The position numbers and the translations under genes were made by a program. A stretch of DNA of 64,000 nucleotides from Labrys sp. KNU-23 (lineage in GTDB: Bacteria > Pseudomonadota > Alphaproteobacteria > Rhizobiales > Labraceae), in contig NZ_CP043489.1 of NCBI RefSeq assembly GCF_008330945.1, forward strand, positions 434,001 to 498,000, read 5' to 3'. The notes under the pieces are model-generated. The model was not told the origin of the DNA and searched no databases. It worked only from the letters and a program-made list of their open reading frames with translations. Shown here piece after piece: positions 43,135 through 52,401 of the stretch. Within the stretch, counting starts at the first letter, position 1; each line of letters starts with the position of its first letter.

Positions 43135-44427
43135 ATGCGCATTCTCGTTCCAGGCGGCTACGGCTTGATCGGCTCGGCCATCGTTTCGGCCCTGCTCGCG
43201 GCCGGCCACGAGGTCACGGGTCTTGGTCGTTCCGTCGGCCAGGCGCGCCTGCGCGAACCCCGCGCGCGGTGGCTTCAGCACGATCTCCAGGACCTCGTCA
43301 GCGCCGAGGCCTGGCGTCCTCTCCTTGACGATGTCGATGCCGTGATCAATGCAGCGGGCGTGCTGCAAGACGGCCCCGGCGACGATGTCATGGTGACCCA
43401 ATCGCTCGCCATGGTCGCCCTTTTCGAGGCCTGCGAGCAGGCCGGTGTGAAACGCTTCGTCCAGATCTCCGCCGTCGGCGCCTCGCCCGATGCCGCCACC
43501 GTGTTCATGCGCAGCAAGGGCATTGCCGACGAGGCGTTGGAAGGCTCGTCGCTCGACTGGACCATCCTGCGGCCCGGCCTGGTGCTGGGCTCGTCGGCCT
43601 ATGGCGGCAGCGCCCTGCTCCACGCCCTGGCCAGCCTGCCCGGCTTCATTCCGCTGCCTCCGGCGCCATCGATCCGCAGTGTGGCGCTCGATGACGTCGC
43701 CGCAACGGCGCTGGCCGCGGTGGAAGCACGTCTGCCGCATCGGCGCATCTACGATCTCGTCGAGGACAGGGCTCGTAGCCTCCAGGACATCGTCGCCGCG
43801 CTGCGGGCCAGGCTCGGCCTGCCTCCCGCCCGTTTTGCCCGCTGGCCCCTGTGGATCTTCCGGCTCGGCTTTCGCCTCGGCGATCTGGCGGGCCTGCTCG
43901 GCTGGCGTCCGCCGATGCGTTCGACCTCGCTTGACCAGATCCTGTCCGGCATCGACGGCGATCCGACACCCCTTGGAGCGGCAAACGGCCGCTCGCTCAA
44001 GGCCCTTCCGGAAATCCTCGAAGCGGTCGGCGGCACCGTGCGCGAACGCTGGTTCGCACACCTCTTCCTGCTCAAGCCGATTATCGTCGCGACGTTAGGT
44101 CTGTTCTGGCTGCTTTCGGGCCTGATCGGCCTCATCGCGGCGAACCAAGCGGAGGCCGTTCTGACATTGCGAGGCTTTTCGCCGATGACCGCGGCCCTCT
44201 TCGTTCATGGTGGCGCTATCGTCGACATCCTGCTCGGCGCAGCCATGCTCTGGCGACGGACAATGCCGGCCGCGGCCATCGGCATGATCGGCATCACACT
44301 CGCTTATTTGCTTGCCGGCAGCGCATTCACACCCGACCTCTGGCTCGATCCGCTTGGCCCCTTCCTCAAAACCCTGCCGGCGGCCGTGCTCGCGCTGGTG
44401 GCGCTCGCCATCAAGGATGCACGATGA
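43135..44427 (+). CDS. SDR/NAD(P)-binding oxidoreductase fused to a DoxX-like membrane domain
   Basis: 430 residues. The N-terminal extended-SDR Rossmann part (PGGYGLIGSAIVSALLAAGH, about 5-280) resembles NmrA/complex-I-assembly-type NAD(P)-binding proteins. The C-terminal part (about 300-430) has four hydrophobic helices of the DoxX-like family (IVATLGLFWLLSGLIGLI, GAIVDILLGAAMLW). The fusion is a known architecture. Its stop overlaps the DUF2269 start by 4 bp. The function is likely membrane-tethered redox or stress chemistry; the substrate is unknown. Confidence 0.85.
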   Translation: MRILVPGGYGLIGSAIVSALLAAGHEVTGLGRSVGQARLREPRARWLQHDLQDLVSAEAWRPLLDDVDAVINAAGVLQDGPGDDVMVTQSLAMVALFEACEQAGVKRFVQISAVGASPDAATVFMRSKGIADEALEGSSLDWTILRPGLVLGSSAYGGSALLHALASLPGFIPLPPAPSIRSVALDDVAATALAAVEARLPHRRIYDLVEDRARSLQDIVAALRARLGLPPARFARWPLWIFRLGFRLGDLAGLLGWRPPMRSTSLDQILSGIDGDPTPLGAANGRSLKALPEILEAVGGTVRERWFAHLFLLKPIIVATLGLFWLLSGLIGLIAANQAEAVLTLRGFSPMTAALFVHGGAIVDILLGAAMLWRRTMPAAAIGMIGITLAYLLAGSAFTPDLWLDPLGPFLKTLPAAVLALVALAIKDAR

Positions 44428-44897
44428 CCTACGCCGACCTGCTGCTTTGGCTCCATGTGATCGGCGCCACCGTGCTGCTGGGCACCGGCGCGGGCATCGC
44501 CTTCTTCATGCTCGTCGCCCATCGCACCGACGATGCCCGGCTGATCGCCCATGTTGCCGGCACCGTGGTTACGGCGGACCTTCTGTTCACCGCCACTGCC
44601 GTCGTGCTGCAGCCCCTCACCGGCGCCCTGCTGGCCCGGGAGATCGGCTGGCCATTGAGCTCGCCCTGGATCGTGCTGTCCCTGGGGCTCTACGTCTTCA
44701 CAGGGCTGTTCTGGCTGCCTGTCGTCGTCATCCAGGTCAAGATGCGCGACCTCGCCAGAAAAGCCGTGCAAGAGAATTCCTTTCTTCCCCCAGGCTATTA
44801 CAAGCTTTTCCGTATCTGGCTTGCCTGCGGCTTTCCGGCCTTCATCGCCGTGCTCGCCATTCTCTGGCTGATGCTCATGAAGCCGCAATTCGGATAG
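44424..44897 (+). CDS. DUF2269 integral membrane protein
   Basis: 157 residues with four predicted membrane helices; begins MTYADLLLWLHVIGATVLLG, with the early conserved histidine of this family, and contains SSPWIVLSLGLYVFTGLFWL. Coupled by ATGA overlap to the SDR-DoxX gene, with which DUF2269 proteins are expected to form a unit. Function unknown; a heme- or quinone-linked role has been suggested by the histidine but cannot be shown here. Confidence 0.85.
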   Translation: MTYADLLLWLHVIGATVLLGTGAGIAFFMLVAHRTDDARLIAHVAGTVVTADLLFTATAVVLQPLTGALLAREIGWPLSSPWIVLSLGLYVFTGLFWLPVVVIQVKMRDLARKAVQENSFLPPGYYKLFRIWLACGFPAFIAVLAILWLMLMKPQFG

Positions 44898-44979
44898 TAC
44901 AAGCCTGGCTTGCTTGTCCGCGAACCCGTGCAGACCTATACCTCAAGCTCGAATACAGCCATCCAATGGCGGAGGAACC

Positions 44980-45891
44980 ATGCGCATCCTGGTTGTCGGT
45001 GCGGGCGCGACGGGCGGCTATTTTGGTGGCCGGTTGATGCAGGCAGGCCGTGACGTCACCTTCCTGGTTCGGCCTGCGCGAGCGGAAAAGCTGCGGACGG
45101 AAGGCCTCAAGATCGTCAGCCCGTTCGGCAATGCCGAGTTGGCACCGAAGCTGGTCACCACCGGAAGCATCGCCGCCCCCTACGACCTCGTGCTGCTCAC
45201 CGTGAAGGCCTATGGGCTCGAAGCTGCCCTTGACGACATCGCACCCGCTATCGCTTCCGGGACGATGATCCTGCCGGTCCTCAATGGCATGCACCATGTC
45301 GATGTCATCAAGGCCCGCTTCGGCGAGAAGGCCCTGCTCGGCGGCGTTTGCCTGATCGCCGCCACCGTCGACGACGAGGATCGCATCGTACAGCTCACGC
45401 CCATGCACAACCTCATCTATGGCGAGATGAGCGGCGAGCGGTCCGAGCGCATCGAGGCAGTCGATGCGACCATGCAGGGGGCCGGCTTCAACGCCAAGCT
45501 TTCCGAGGATATCGAGCGCGACATGTGGGGCAAATGGATCACGCTTGCCAGCCTCGGCGGCATCTGTTGCCTGATGCGCGGCTCGGTTGGCGAGATCGAG
45601 GCGGCATCAGGCGGGCTGGCCTTCGTGCAGCGCTTCTTCGACGAGGTGGTGAGCGTGGTGAAAGCCGTGGGCAAGCTGCCGGGCGAGCCCATTCTGAACA
45701 TGGCGCGCTCGATGCTGACCCAGAAGGGCTCGGCCATGGCTTCCTCCATGTATCGGGACCTGCAGAAGGGCGCGCCGATCGAGGCGGACCAGATCATCGG
45801 GGACCTGCTGGCGCGCGCGCAGAAAGCTGGAATGGAAACCCCACTGCTGTCAGCGGCTTATACAAACCTGGCGATCTATCAGAACAGGTAG
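44980..45891 (+). CDS. Ketopantoate reductase-family (ApbA/PanE-like) oxidoreductase
   Basis: 303 residues. N-terminal NADP-binding GAGATGGYFGGRL, followed by VLLTVKAYGL, VLNGMHH (the catalytic domain's usual Lys/Asn motifs), and the all-alpha C-terminal domain with KWITLASLGGICCLMRGSVG and GAPIEADQIIGDL. GGAGGA at 44971-44976 fixes ATG 44980 as start. It may make pantoate for CoA biosynthesis or reduce another 2-keto acid; many genomes have several family members. It directly precedes the acetone-carboxylase-like operon (111-bp gap). Confidence 0.85.
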   Translation: MRILVVGAGATGGYFGGRLMQAGRDVTFLVRPARAEKLRTEGLKIVSPFGNAELAPKLVTTGSIAAPYDLVLLTVKAYGLEAALDDIAPAIASGTMILPVLNGMHHVDVIKARFGEKALLGGVCLIAATVDDEDRIVQLTPMHNLIYGEMSGERSERIEAVDATMQGAGFNAKLSEDIERDMWGKWITLASLGGICCLMRGSVGEIEAASGGLAFVQRFFDEVVSVVKAVGKLPGEPILNMARSMLTQKGSAMASSMYRDLQKGAPIEADQIIGDLLARAQKAGMETPLLSAAYTNLAIYQNR

Positions 45892-46002
45892 CCGAGAGCG
45901 AATATCGGCCGGCGTCCGCCCGAATAGTGACCGCAGGCACATGGCGGATCGCGCCGTCCCCCGCCTAGCCTGTTCCCAACCTCATCTGGGACGGGAACAG
46001 CG

Positions 46003-48156
46003 ATGACAACGGCAGGCGCGCAGACAATCGGCAACCCCATCGTCATCGGCATCGATGCCGGCGGCACCATGACCGACACGATCCTGGTCGACAGCAAGGG
46101 CCACTTCAAGATCGGCAAGGCCGCGACCACGCCGCGCGATGAATCGGAAGGCTTCATCATCTCGGCCGCCGATGCGGCCGAGGCCTGGGGCATCTCGCTG
46201 GACGATCTGTTCTCCGGCATCGACGTGGTGCTCTATTCGGGCACCGGCATGCTCAACACCCTGCTTTCGCGCACGGGACGCAAGCTCGGCCTGATTACCA
46301 CCAAGGGCCTGGAGGATATGATCCTAATGGGCCGCGGCCTGCAGGCCTGGGCCGACTATTCCTATGCCGATCGCCTGCATGCGATCACCCACCATCACCC
46401 GGATCCCCTGGTGCCGCGCCGGCGCACCCATGGCGTGACCGAGCGTGTCGACCAGTTCGGCGATATCATCATCCCGCTCTACGAGCACGAAGTCGTGGCG
46501 GCGGTGAAGAAGCTGATCGCAGACAAGGTCGACGGCATCTGCATCATGACGGTGTTCTCCCATGTGAACCCCACCCATGAGAAGCGCATCGCAGAGATTG
46601 CCCGCGAGGAGATCGCCAAGGCCAGCGTCGAGATGCTGGTCTATACCAGCCATGAGGTCCGCCCGGTCATCCGCGAGCAGTCCCGTCTCAACTCGGTGCT
46701 GATCGAGGCCTATGCCACCTCGCGCGGGCGCAAGCAGTTGAAAGGCATCGAGGACATCTCGAAGAAGCACGGTTACCGCTATCGCGTGCAGACCCTGCTC
46801 TCCTTCGGCGGCCTCACCTCGATCGACCATCCCCGCCTGCACGAGACCATGATCTCCGGCCCGATCGGCGGCATTCTCGGCGCCGCCTATGTCGGCAAGC
46901 TGATCGGCAACGACTCACTGATCTGCTCGGACATGGGTGGCACCTCCTTCGACATGGGCGTGATCACCCGCGGCCAGACGCGCATCGAGAACGAACCGAT
47001 CATGGACCGGTTCAAGCTCAACGTGCCGACCCTGCATCTCGACACCATCGGCGCCGGCGCCGGCATGATCCTCAAGGTCGATCCGCTGACCCGGAAGATC
47101 AGCCTCGGCCCGGAGAGCGCCGGTTCCGATCCCGGGCCGATCTGCTTCAATCGAGGCGGCACACGGCCGACCATCGCCGATTGCGACGCCATTCTCGGGC
47201 GGCTCAACCCCCACTATTTCCTTGGCGGCAAGGTGAAGCTCGACGTCGAGAAGGCGACACAAGCCTTCAAGGAGCAATGCGCCGACGTGCTCGGCGTGCC
47301 TCTGCACGAGGCAGCCGAAGGTATGATCGAGATGCTGGAGGCCGATGCCAACAATGCCCTGCGGCGTGTGATCTCGGGCCAGGGCATCCATCCTTCCGAA
47401 TTCACCTTGCTGTCCTATGGCGGTTCGGGGCCGCTGCATCTGGCCGGCTGCAGCCGCGGCATCGGCTTCCGCGACATCATCACCTTCCAGTTCGCCGCGG
47501 CCTTCTCGGCCTTTGGCTGCACCACGGCCGATTATATGCGTCGCCACTCGATCTCGACGCAGATCGACATTTCGAACTCGGCCGGCGACGACAGTCTGGC
47601 AGCGACAGCGACCCGGATCTCGGGCGTGTGGGAAGAACTGCGCGAGGCTGCGGTCAAGGAAATGGTCGCCGACGGGCATGCTCTCGACAAGATCCGGACC
47701 GAGCCCTTCCTGATGATGCGCTACACGGGCCAGCTCGAAGACGTGGAAGTCCTCGCGCCGCTCCATCGGGCGGCAACGGCGGATGACATGCGCACCATCA
47801 TCACCGCCTTCGAAGAGGTCTATGGCAAGATCAACCACCGCGTCTCGCGCTATGGTTCGGCCGGCTATTCGGTGATGGAACTCGGCCTGATCGCCACTGC
47901 CGACAAAGTGAAGCCGACTCTGCTCAAGCGTCCGCTGGGCACAGCCAATCCGGCCTCGGCTCATAAGGGTACACGCGAAGCCTATATGGGCGGGCGCTGG
48001 CACAAAGCCGACCTCTACGAGATGGACGATCTTCAGCCCGGCCACGAGGTCAAGGGTCCCGCCATCATCGAACATCCCGCCACCACCCTGGTGGTCCATC
48101 CCGGCGACAGCGTCTTCGTCGACGAGTGGACCCTCCTGCATTACCGCCACGCTTGA
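46003..48156 (+). CDS. acxA: Acetone carboxylase-type beta subunit (HyuA family)
   Basis: 717 residues, the same length as known AcxA proteins. ATP-dependent activation of a ketone/bicarbonate pair as part of the alpha2-beta2-gamma2 acetone carboxylase complex in the cytoplasm. Seen: IGIDAGGTMTDTILVD, LYSGTGMLN, ISGPIGGILGAAYVG, CSDMGGTSFDMG, LDTIGAGAGMI and FSAFGC, all typical of hydantoinase A/oxoprolinase relatives and aligned well with AcxA. It is followed 18 bp later by the alpha subunit and then by a true gamma subunit, which favours acetone carboxylase over hydantoinase. The ketone substrate could differ from acetone. Confidence 0.85.
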   Translation: MTTAGAQTIGNPIVIGIDAGGTMTDTILVDSKGHFKIGKAATTPRDESEGFIISAADAAEAWGISLDDLFSGIDVVLYSGTGMLNTLLSRTGRKLGLITTKGLEDMILMGRGLQAWADYSYADRLHAITHHHPDPLVPRRRTHGVTERVDQFGDIIIPLYEHEVVAAVKKLIADKVDGICIMTVFSHVNPTHEKRIAEIAREEIAKASVEMLVYTSHEVRPVIREQSRLNSVLIEAYATSRGRKQLKGIEDISKKHGYRYRVQTLLSFGGLTSIDHPRLHETMISGPIGGILGAAYVGKLIGNDSLICSDMGGTSFDMGVITRGQTRIENEPIMDRFKLNVPTLHLDTIGAGAGMILKVDPLTRKISLGPESAGSDPGPICFNRGGTRPTIADCDAILGRLNPHYFLGGKVKLDVEKATQAFKEQCADVLGVPLHEAAEGMIEMLEADANNALRRVISGQGIHPSEFTLLSYGGSGPLHLAGCSRGIGFRDIITFQFAAAFSAFGCTTADYMRRHSISTQIDISNSAGDDSLAATATRISGVWEELREAAVKEMVADGHALDKIRTEPFLMMRYTGQLEDVEVLAPLHRAATADDMRTIITAFEEVYGKINHRVSRYGSAGYSVMELGLIATADKVKPTLLKRPLGTANPASAHKGTREAYMGGRWHKADLYEMDDLQPGHEVKGPAIIEHPATTLVVHPGDSVFVDEWTLLHYRHA

Positions 48157-48174
48157 GCGACGAGGATTAAACCC

Positions 48175-50370
48175 ATGCTGGACTACGTGAAAGCACGCAT
48201 GCCGCTTCGCGAACGGATGCTGGAATCCGAGCGGCTGATGGAAGAAACCGGCTGCTATGACGGCATCACCTCGCTAAAGCTGCGCAAGCAGGATCCGCTG
48301 AAATTCGAGACGCTGCATACCAAGCTGCGCGCCTATTGCGTCTCGGCGCGCGAAATGGCCCGCCGCATCTCCGCCTCACCCGGCGTGCGCGAAGTCGGCG
48401 AGATGGTGGTCGCCCTCTACACGCCGGAGGGCGATGCCATCGCGCTCTCCAACGGCATCATGGTGCATGTCCACACCATGAGCCGCTTCATCAAATGGAT
48501 GATCCGCGAAGGCTATGAAGCCAATCCGGGCATCAATCCCGGCGATATCTTCGCCAACAACGACGCCTTCATCGGCACCGTGCAGGTGCCTGACGTGATG
48601 GACGTGGTGCCGATCTTCCATTCGGGCGAACTGATCGGCTGGGCCGGCGCCGTCTGCCACGAACTCGAGGCCGGCGGCATCACGCCTGGTGGCGACGTCT
48701 GCCTGGCGCAGGAGCGTTTCACCGAAGGCCTGTTCGTCTGTGCCGAAAAGATCGGTACCAATGACGAGATCCGCCGCGATTATGTCATCCGCTGCGAGCG
48801 CAATCTGCGCATGCCGATCTACTGGGTGCTCGACGAAAAGGCCAAGGTCGCCTCCTGCATCGATATCCGGGAAAACCTGATCGCCCTCGTCGACGAGATC
48901 GGCCTCGACTACTGGAAGCAGATCTCCAAGGAGTTCATCGAGGAAGGCCGCATCAGCCAGCTCGCCCGCACGCGCCAGCTCACCGTGCCCGGCATCTATC
49001 GCGGCCATACCTTCTATGGCCATGTCACCGAGGGCAAGCCGGGCTTCCAGCCCCTGGGCGATCCGAACTGGCTCTACAACATCCCCGTCGAGATGGAGAT
49101 CACCACCGACGGCAAGATCACGCTCGACTTCGAGGGCACCCAGCCCTGGGGCTATCATTCGATGAATTGCACGCCGGCCGGCATGGACGGCGGCATGTTC
49201 GTCACCCTCACCCAGCACATGAATTTCGAGGGGCTGGTGAATGACGGCGCCTGGCTCGCCACCGAGCTGAAGATCCCGAAGGGCACCTGGACCAATCCCG
49301 ACAACGAGATGGTGGCGACGGCGACCTCCTGGGCCTTGCTGCTACCGGCCTATGGTGTGTTCCAGCGCCTGCTCTCCCGCGGCTTCCTCGCCCGCGGCTT
49401 CGTCGAGGAAGTCTTCGTCGGCCAGGTCAACTCGCCGATGATCGAGATGGGTGGCGAGAGCCAATATGGCACTTTGTTCGGCATGGCCCATTTCGAATGC
49501 GCGGCCGCCGGCTCCGGTGCCCTCGCCATCAAGGACGGGCTCGACACCGCCTATGTCGGCTGGAATCCGGAATCCGACATGGGCAACATCGAGATCTGGG
49601 AACAGAACATGCCGATGCTCTATATCGGCCGTTCGATCCTGCCCAACTCCGGCGGATCGGGTAAATATCGCGGCGGCTGCGCCTTCATCTCGACCTGGCT
49701 GGTGAGCAAATCCAACCATCTTCGCCTGGTCACTTCAGAGCATTCCTCCCGCGTCTTCGACAATGGCGGCATGTGCGGCGGCTATCCGGCACCGACCTGC
49801 CAGATGCACCGGGCCGTGCGCGATACCAATCTCGCCGAGATCATCGCCGACAGGCGGCCTCTGCCTCACACGATCGGCACCGATCCAGCCCATTCGGATC
49901 TGGAGAAACTGGTCGAAGGACGGCACATCACCGAGGAAGGCCCCTATATCACCGCGCCACACAAGTCGGGCGACATCTTCACCCACTCCTATAATGGCGG
50001 CGGCGGCTATGGCGACGTGCTGGAACGCGACCCCGTCAAGACCGCCGAGGACGTGGAAAACGGCTTCCTCACCCCGGAAGCAGCCGTGCAGGTGTTTGGC
50101 ATCGTCATCCGCGAAGTCCCGCAGACGGATCGGCTGGAGGCGGATCTTGCCGCTACTGCCGATCTGCGCCGGCGGATGCGGGCCGAACGCATCACGACGT
50201 CCGTGCCAGTTTCGGCCTGGATCGCCGAGGAGGCCAAGCGCGTCGCCGCCTGCGACTTCGCGCCCGAGGTCGCCAAGATGCATGCCAATGCGATGAAGCT
50301 TTCACCGCGCTTTGCCGCCGACTTCCGCAAATTCTGGGGCCTCGACGCCTCCTTCACGGTTCATCACTGA
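48175..50370 (+). CDS. acxB: Acetone carboxylase-type alpha subunit (HyuB family)
   Basis: 731 residues; hydantoinase B family domain throughout (SGVREVGEMVVALY-like start, PGDIFANNDAFIGTVQVPDV, GMDGGMFVTLTQHMNFEG, PNSGGSGKYRGG, NGGGGYGDVLERDP). In acetone carboxylase this subunit with AcxA forms the catalytic core that carboxylates acetone to acetoacetate with ATP. It is about 45 residues shorter than the well-known Xanthobacter alpha subunit. GAGG lies 10-11 nt before ATG 48175. Gap to the gamma gene is 7 bp. Confidence 0.85.
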   Translation: MLDYVKARMPLRERMLESERLMEETGCYDGITSLKLRKQDPLKFETLHTKLRAYCVSAREMARRISASPGVREVGEMVVALYTPEGDAIALSNGIMVHVHTMSRFIKWMIREGYEANPGINPGDIFANNDAFIGTVQVPDVMDVVPIFHSGELIGWAGAVCHELEAGGITPGGDVCLAQERFTEGLFVCAEKIGTNDEIRRDYVIRCERNLRMPIYWVLDEKAKVASCIDIRENLIALVDEIGLDYWKQISKEFIEEGRISQLARTRQLTVPGIYRGHTFYGHVTEGKPGFQPLGDPNWLYNIPVEMEITTDGKITLDFEGTQPWGYHSMNCTPAGMDGGMFVTLTQHMNFEGLVNDGAWLATELKIPKGTWTNPDNEMVATATSWALLLPAYGVFQRLLSRGFLARGFVEEVFVGQVNSPMIEMGGESQYGTLFGMAHFECAAAGSGALAIKDGLDTAYVGWNPESDMGNIEIWEQNMPMLYIGRSILPNSGGSGKYRGGCAFISTWLVSKSNHLRLVTSEHSSRVFDNGGMCGGYPAPTCQMHRAVRDTNLAEIIADRRPLPHTIGTDPAHSDLEKLVEGRHITEEGPYITAPHKSGDIFTHSYNGGGGYGDVLERDPVKTAEDVENGFLTPEAAVQVFGIVIREVPQTDRLEADLAATADLRRRMRAERITTSVPVSAWIAEEAKRVAACDFAPEVAKMHANAMKLSPRFAADFRKFWGLDASFTVHH

Positions 50371-50377
50371 GGTCAGC

Positions 50378-50884
50378 ATGTCCAGCTATCCCAAGGAAAC
50401 CATTCGCGAACTCGTCGCGGGATCCCTGCCCTGGCACCAGACCCGGCAGATCATGAGCGCCTACAAGGACGATGACCGGTTCCAGACCTACATCGAGGTC
50501 CTGCAGGAGCGGGTCGTCTGGAAGGACCCGATCCTGCTGCCGGTCGGCGATCACCTCTTCATCGCCGACACGCCGAATGGCCGCGTCACCAAATGCGAAT
50601 GCGGCCAGGAGTTCGGGCATTACAAGAAGAACTGGAAGCTCGGTGCCCATATCCGCGTGCGGCGGACCAAGGAGGCCCTGCGCGAGATCTATCCCAATTC
50701 CGATATCCCCGATCCGGAATGGATGGAAATACGCGAATTCCTCTGCCAGTCTTGCGGCACCCTTCACGAGGTCGAGGCAGCTGCTCCCGGTTATCCGATC
50801 GTGCATGATTTCGAGCCGGATCTGGAGGGCTTCTATCGCGAATGGCTCAAGCGGCCTCTTGAACCAGAGGGAAATAGCCGATGA
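50378..50884 (+). CDS. acxC: Acetone carboxylase gamma subunit
   Basis: 168 residues, matching AcxC length. Conserved blocks: HQTRQIMSAYKDDDRFQTYI, VLQERVVWKD and KKNWKLGAHIRVRR, and two cysteine pairs that probably bind zinc (C73-x-C75 in KCECGQEF and C123-x2-C126 in CQSCGTL). The end HDFEPDLEGFYREWL is typical of the family. This subunit is what separates acetone carboxylase from HyuAB hydantoinases. Its stop overlaps the sulfatase start by 4 bp, so the sulfatase is translationally coupled to the carboxylase. Confidence 0.9.
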   Translation: MSSYPKETIRELVAGSLPWHQTRQIMSAYKDDDRFQTYIEVLQERVVWKDPILLPVGDHLFIADTPNGRVTKCECGQEFGHYKKNWKLGAHIRVRRTKEALREIYPNSDIPDPEWMEIREFLCQSCGTLHEVEAAAPGYPIVHDFEPDLEGFYREWLKRPLEPEGNSR

Positions 50885-52392
50885 GTCCCCCTAACATCCT
50901 CATTCTGATGGCCGATCAGCTGGGCGCTCCGGCGCTCGGCGTCTACGGCCATCCGATCGTCAAGACCCCCAACCTCGACCGCATCGCCAAAACCGGTGCG
51001 GTCTTCGACAATTTCTATTCCAACTTCCCCCTCTGCGCCCCCGCACGGCTGGCGCTGATGACGGGGAGGCTGTGTTCGAACATCCAGGCCTGGGACAATG
51101 CCGCGCAGATCCCGTCCGACGTTCCCACCTTCGCCCATTACCTGCGCGTGCTCGGCTACCGGACCTGCCTGTCGGGCAAGATGCATTTCATCGGCCCCGA
51201 TCAGTTGCACGGTTTCGAAGAGCGGGTGACGACCGACATCTGCCCGTCCGATTTCAACTGGACGGCCGATTGGGACGATCCGTGGCGGACCATGGACTGG
51301 TTCCACAACATGAAGAACGTCAGCGATGCCGGCATCGCCGAACGGGCCCTGCAGCAGGACTATGACGAGGAGGTCGCCCACAACGCCCGGCGCTGGCTGT
51401 TCGATCAGGCGCGCGATAGCGACGATCGCCCCTTCCTGCTCGTTGCCTCCTTCACCCATCCGCACGATCCCTATGTGACGCCGAAGCGCTTCTGGGATCT
51501 CTACGATCACGACAAGATCGACATGCCCCGCGTGCCCTTCATCCCTCCGGCCAAGCGGGACGCGCATTCACGGCGGCTATGGGAACAATATGATCGCGGC
51601 GAGTTCGGGGTCGGCGACGAACATGTGCGCGCTGCACGCCATGCCTATTACGGCAGCGTGTCCTATCTCGACGAGCGCGTGGGCGAAGTGCTCGATGCGC
51701 TCGAGCGCTCCGGGCATGGCAAGGACACCATCGTGATCTTCCTCGCCGATCATGGCGACATGCTCGGCGAGCGTGGCCTCTGGTACAAGATGAGCTTCTA
51801 TGACTGGTCGTCGCGCGTGCCCCTGCTCATGGCCGGCCCCAACGTGCCGGCGGGCGCCCGCATCAAGGCGAATGCTTCGCTCGTCGATATCCTGCCGACC
51901 CTGGTCGAGATCGCCGCCGGCCCGGAATGGAACGATTACCCCGAGCGCCCCGACGGGCGCAGCCTGATGTCCCTCCTGAGGCAGGATGCCGACGATCGCA
52001 TCGCCGTCAGCGAGTTGATGTCGGAAGGCGTGGCGGCCCCCTATGTGATGCTGCGCAAGGGCCGCTACAAATTCACCTATGTCGAGCACGACCCACCGCA
52101 GCTCTTCGACATGCAAGCCGATCCGGACGAGGTGCATGACCTTGCAGGAGATCCAGGCCATGCGGAGCTGGTGCGGGACATGCTCGGCGAGGTCGAACGC
52201 CGGTGGGACATGCCCAGGCTCAAGCGGGAAATCCTCGCCAGCCAACGTCGGCGCCGCCTCGTCTACAAGGCACTGAGCACCGGCAAGATCACGCCCTGGG
52301 ATTATCAGCCCTGGAGCGATGCTTCGTTGCAATATTATCGCGGGACGAAGTCGTATCACGAGGCCGAGGCCCGCGAATTCATCCGGCCATAA
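50881..52392 (+). CDS. Choline-sulfatase-like arylsulfatase-family enzyme
   Basis: 503 residues. Sulfatase signature CAPARLALMTGR with Cys52 as the residue converted to formylglycine; N-terminal metal site PNILILMADQLG; SFTHPHDPYV and YDEEVAHNA are characteristic of BetC choline sulfatases, as are TCLSGKMHFIGPDQLHGFEE and the C-terminal choline-sulfatase tail (TPWDYQPWSDAS). It hydrolyses a sulfate ester, possibly choline-O-sulfate, in the cytoplasm (no signal peptide). The odd point is the company: translationally coupled to acxC rather than to betAB or an ABC transporter, so the real substrate may be a related sulfated compound. Confidence 0.85.
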   Translation: MSPPNILILMADQLGAPALGVYGHPIVKTPNLDRIAKTGAVFDNFYSNFPLCAPARLALMTGRLCSNIQAWDNAAQIPSDVPTFAHYLRVLGYRTCLSGKMHFIGPDQLHGFEERVTTDICPSDFNWTADWDDPWRTMDWFHNMKNVSDAGIAERALQQDYDEEVAHNARRWLFDQARDSDDRPFLLVASFTHPHDPYVTPKRFWDLYDHDKIDMPRVPFIPPAKRDAHSRRLWEQYDRGEFGVGDEHVRAARHAYYGSVSYLDERVGEVLDALERSGHGKDTIVIFLADHGDMLGERGLWYKMSFYDWSSRVPLLMAGPNVPAGARIKANASLVDILPTLVEIAAGPEWNDYPERPDGRSLMSLLRQDADDRIAVSELMSEGVAAPYVMLRKGRYKFTYVEHDPPQLFDMQADPDEVHDLAGDPGHAELVRDMLGEVERRWDMPRLKREILASQRRRRLVYKALSTGKITPWDYQPWSDASLQYYRGTKSYHEAEAREFIRP

Positions 52393-52401
52393 GGGAAGAC
52401 C

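Noticed and set aside
46003..50370. Reading acxA/acxB as a hydantoinase (HyuAB) or 5-oxoprolinase
   Set aside because: The families are related, but the following gene is a clear acetone carboxylase gamma subunit with its four cysteines, which hydantoinases lack.
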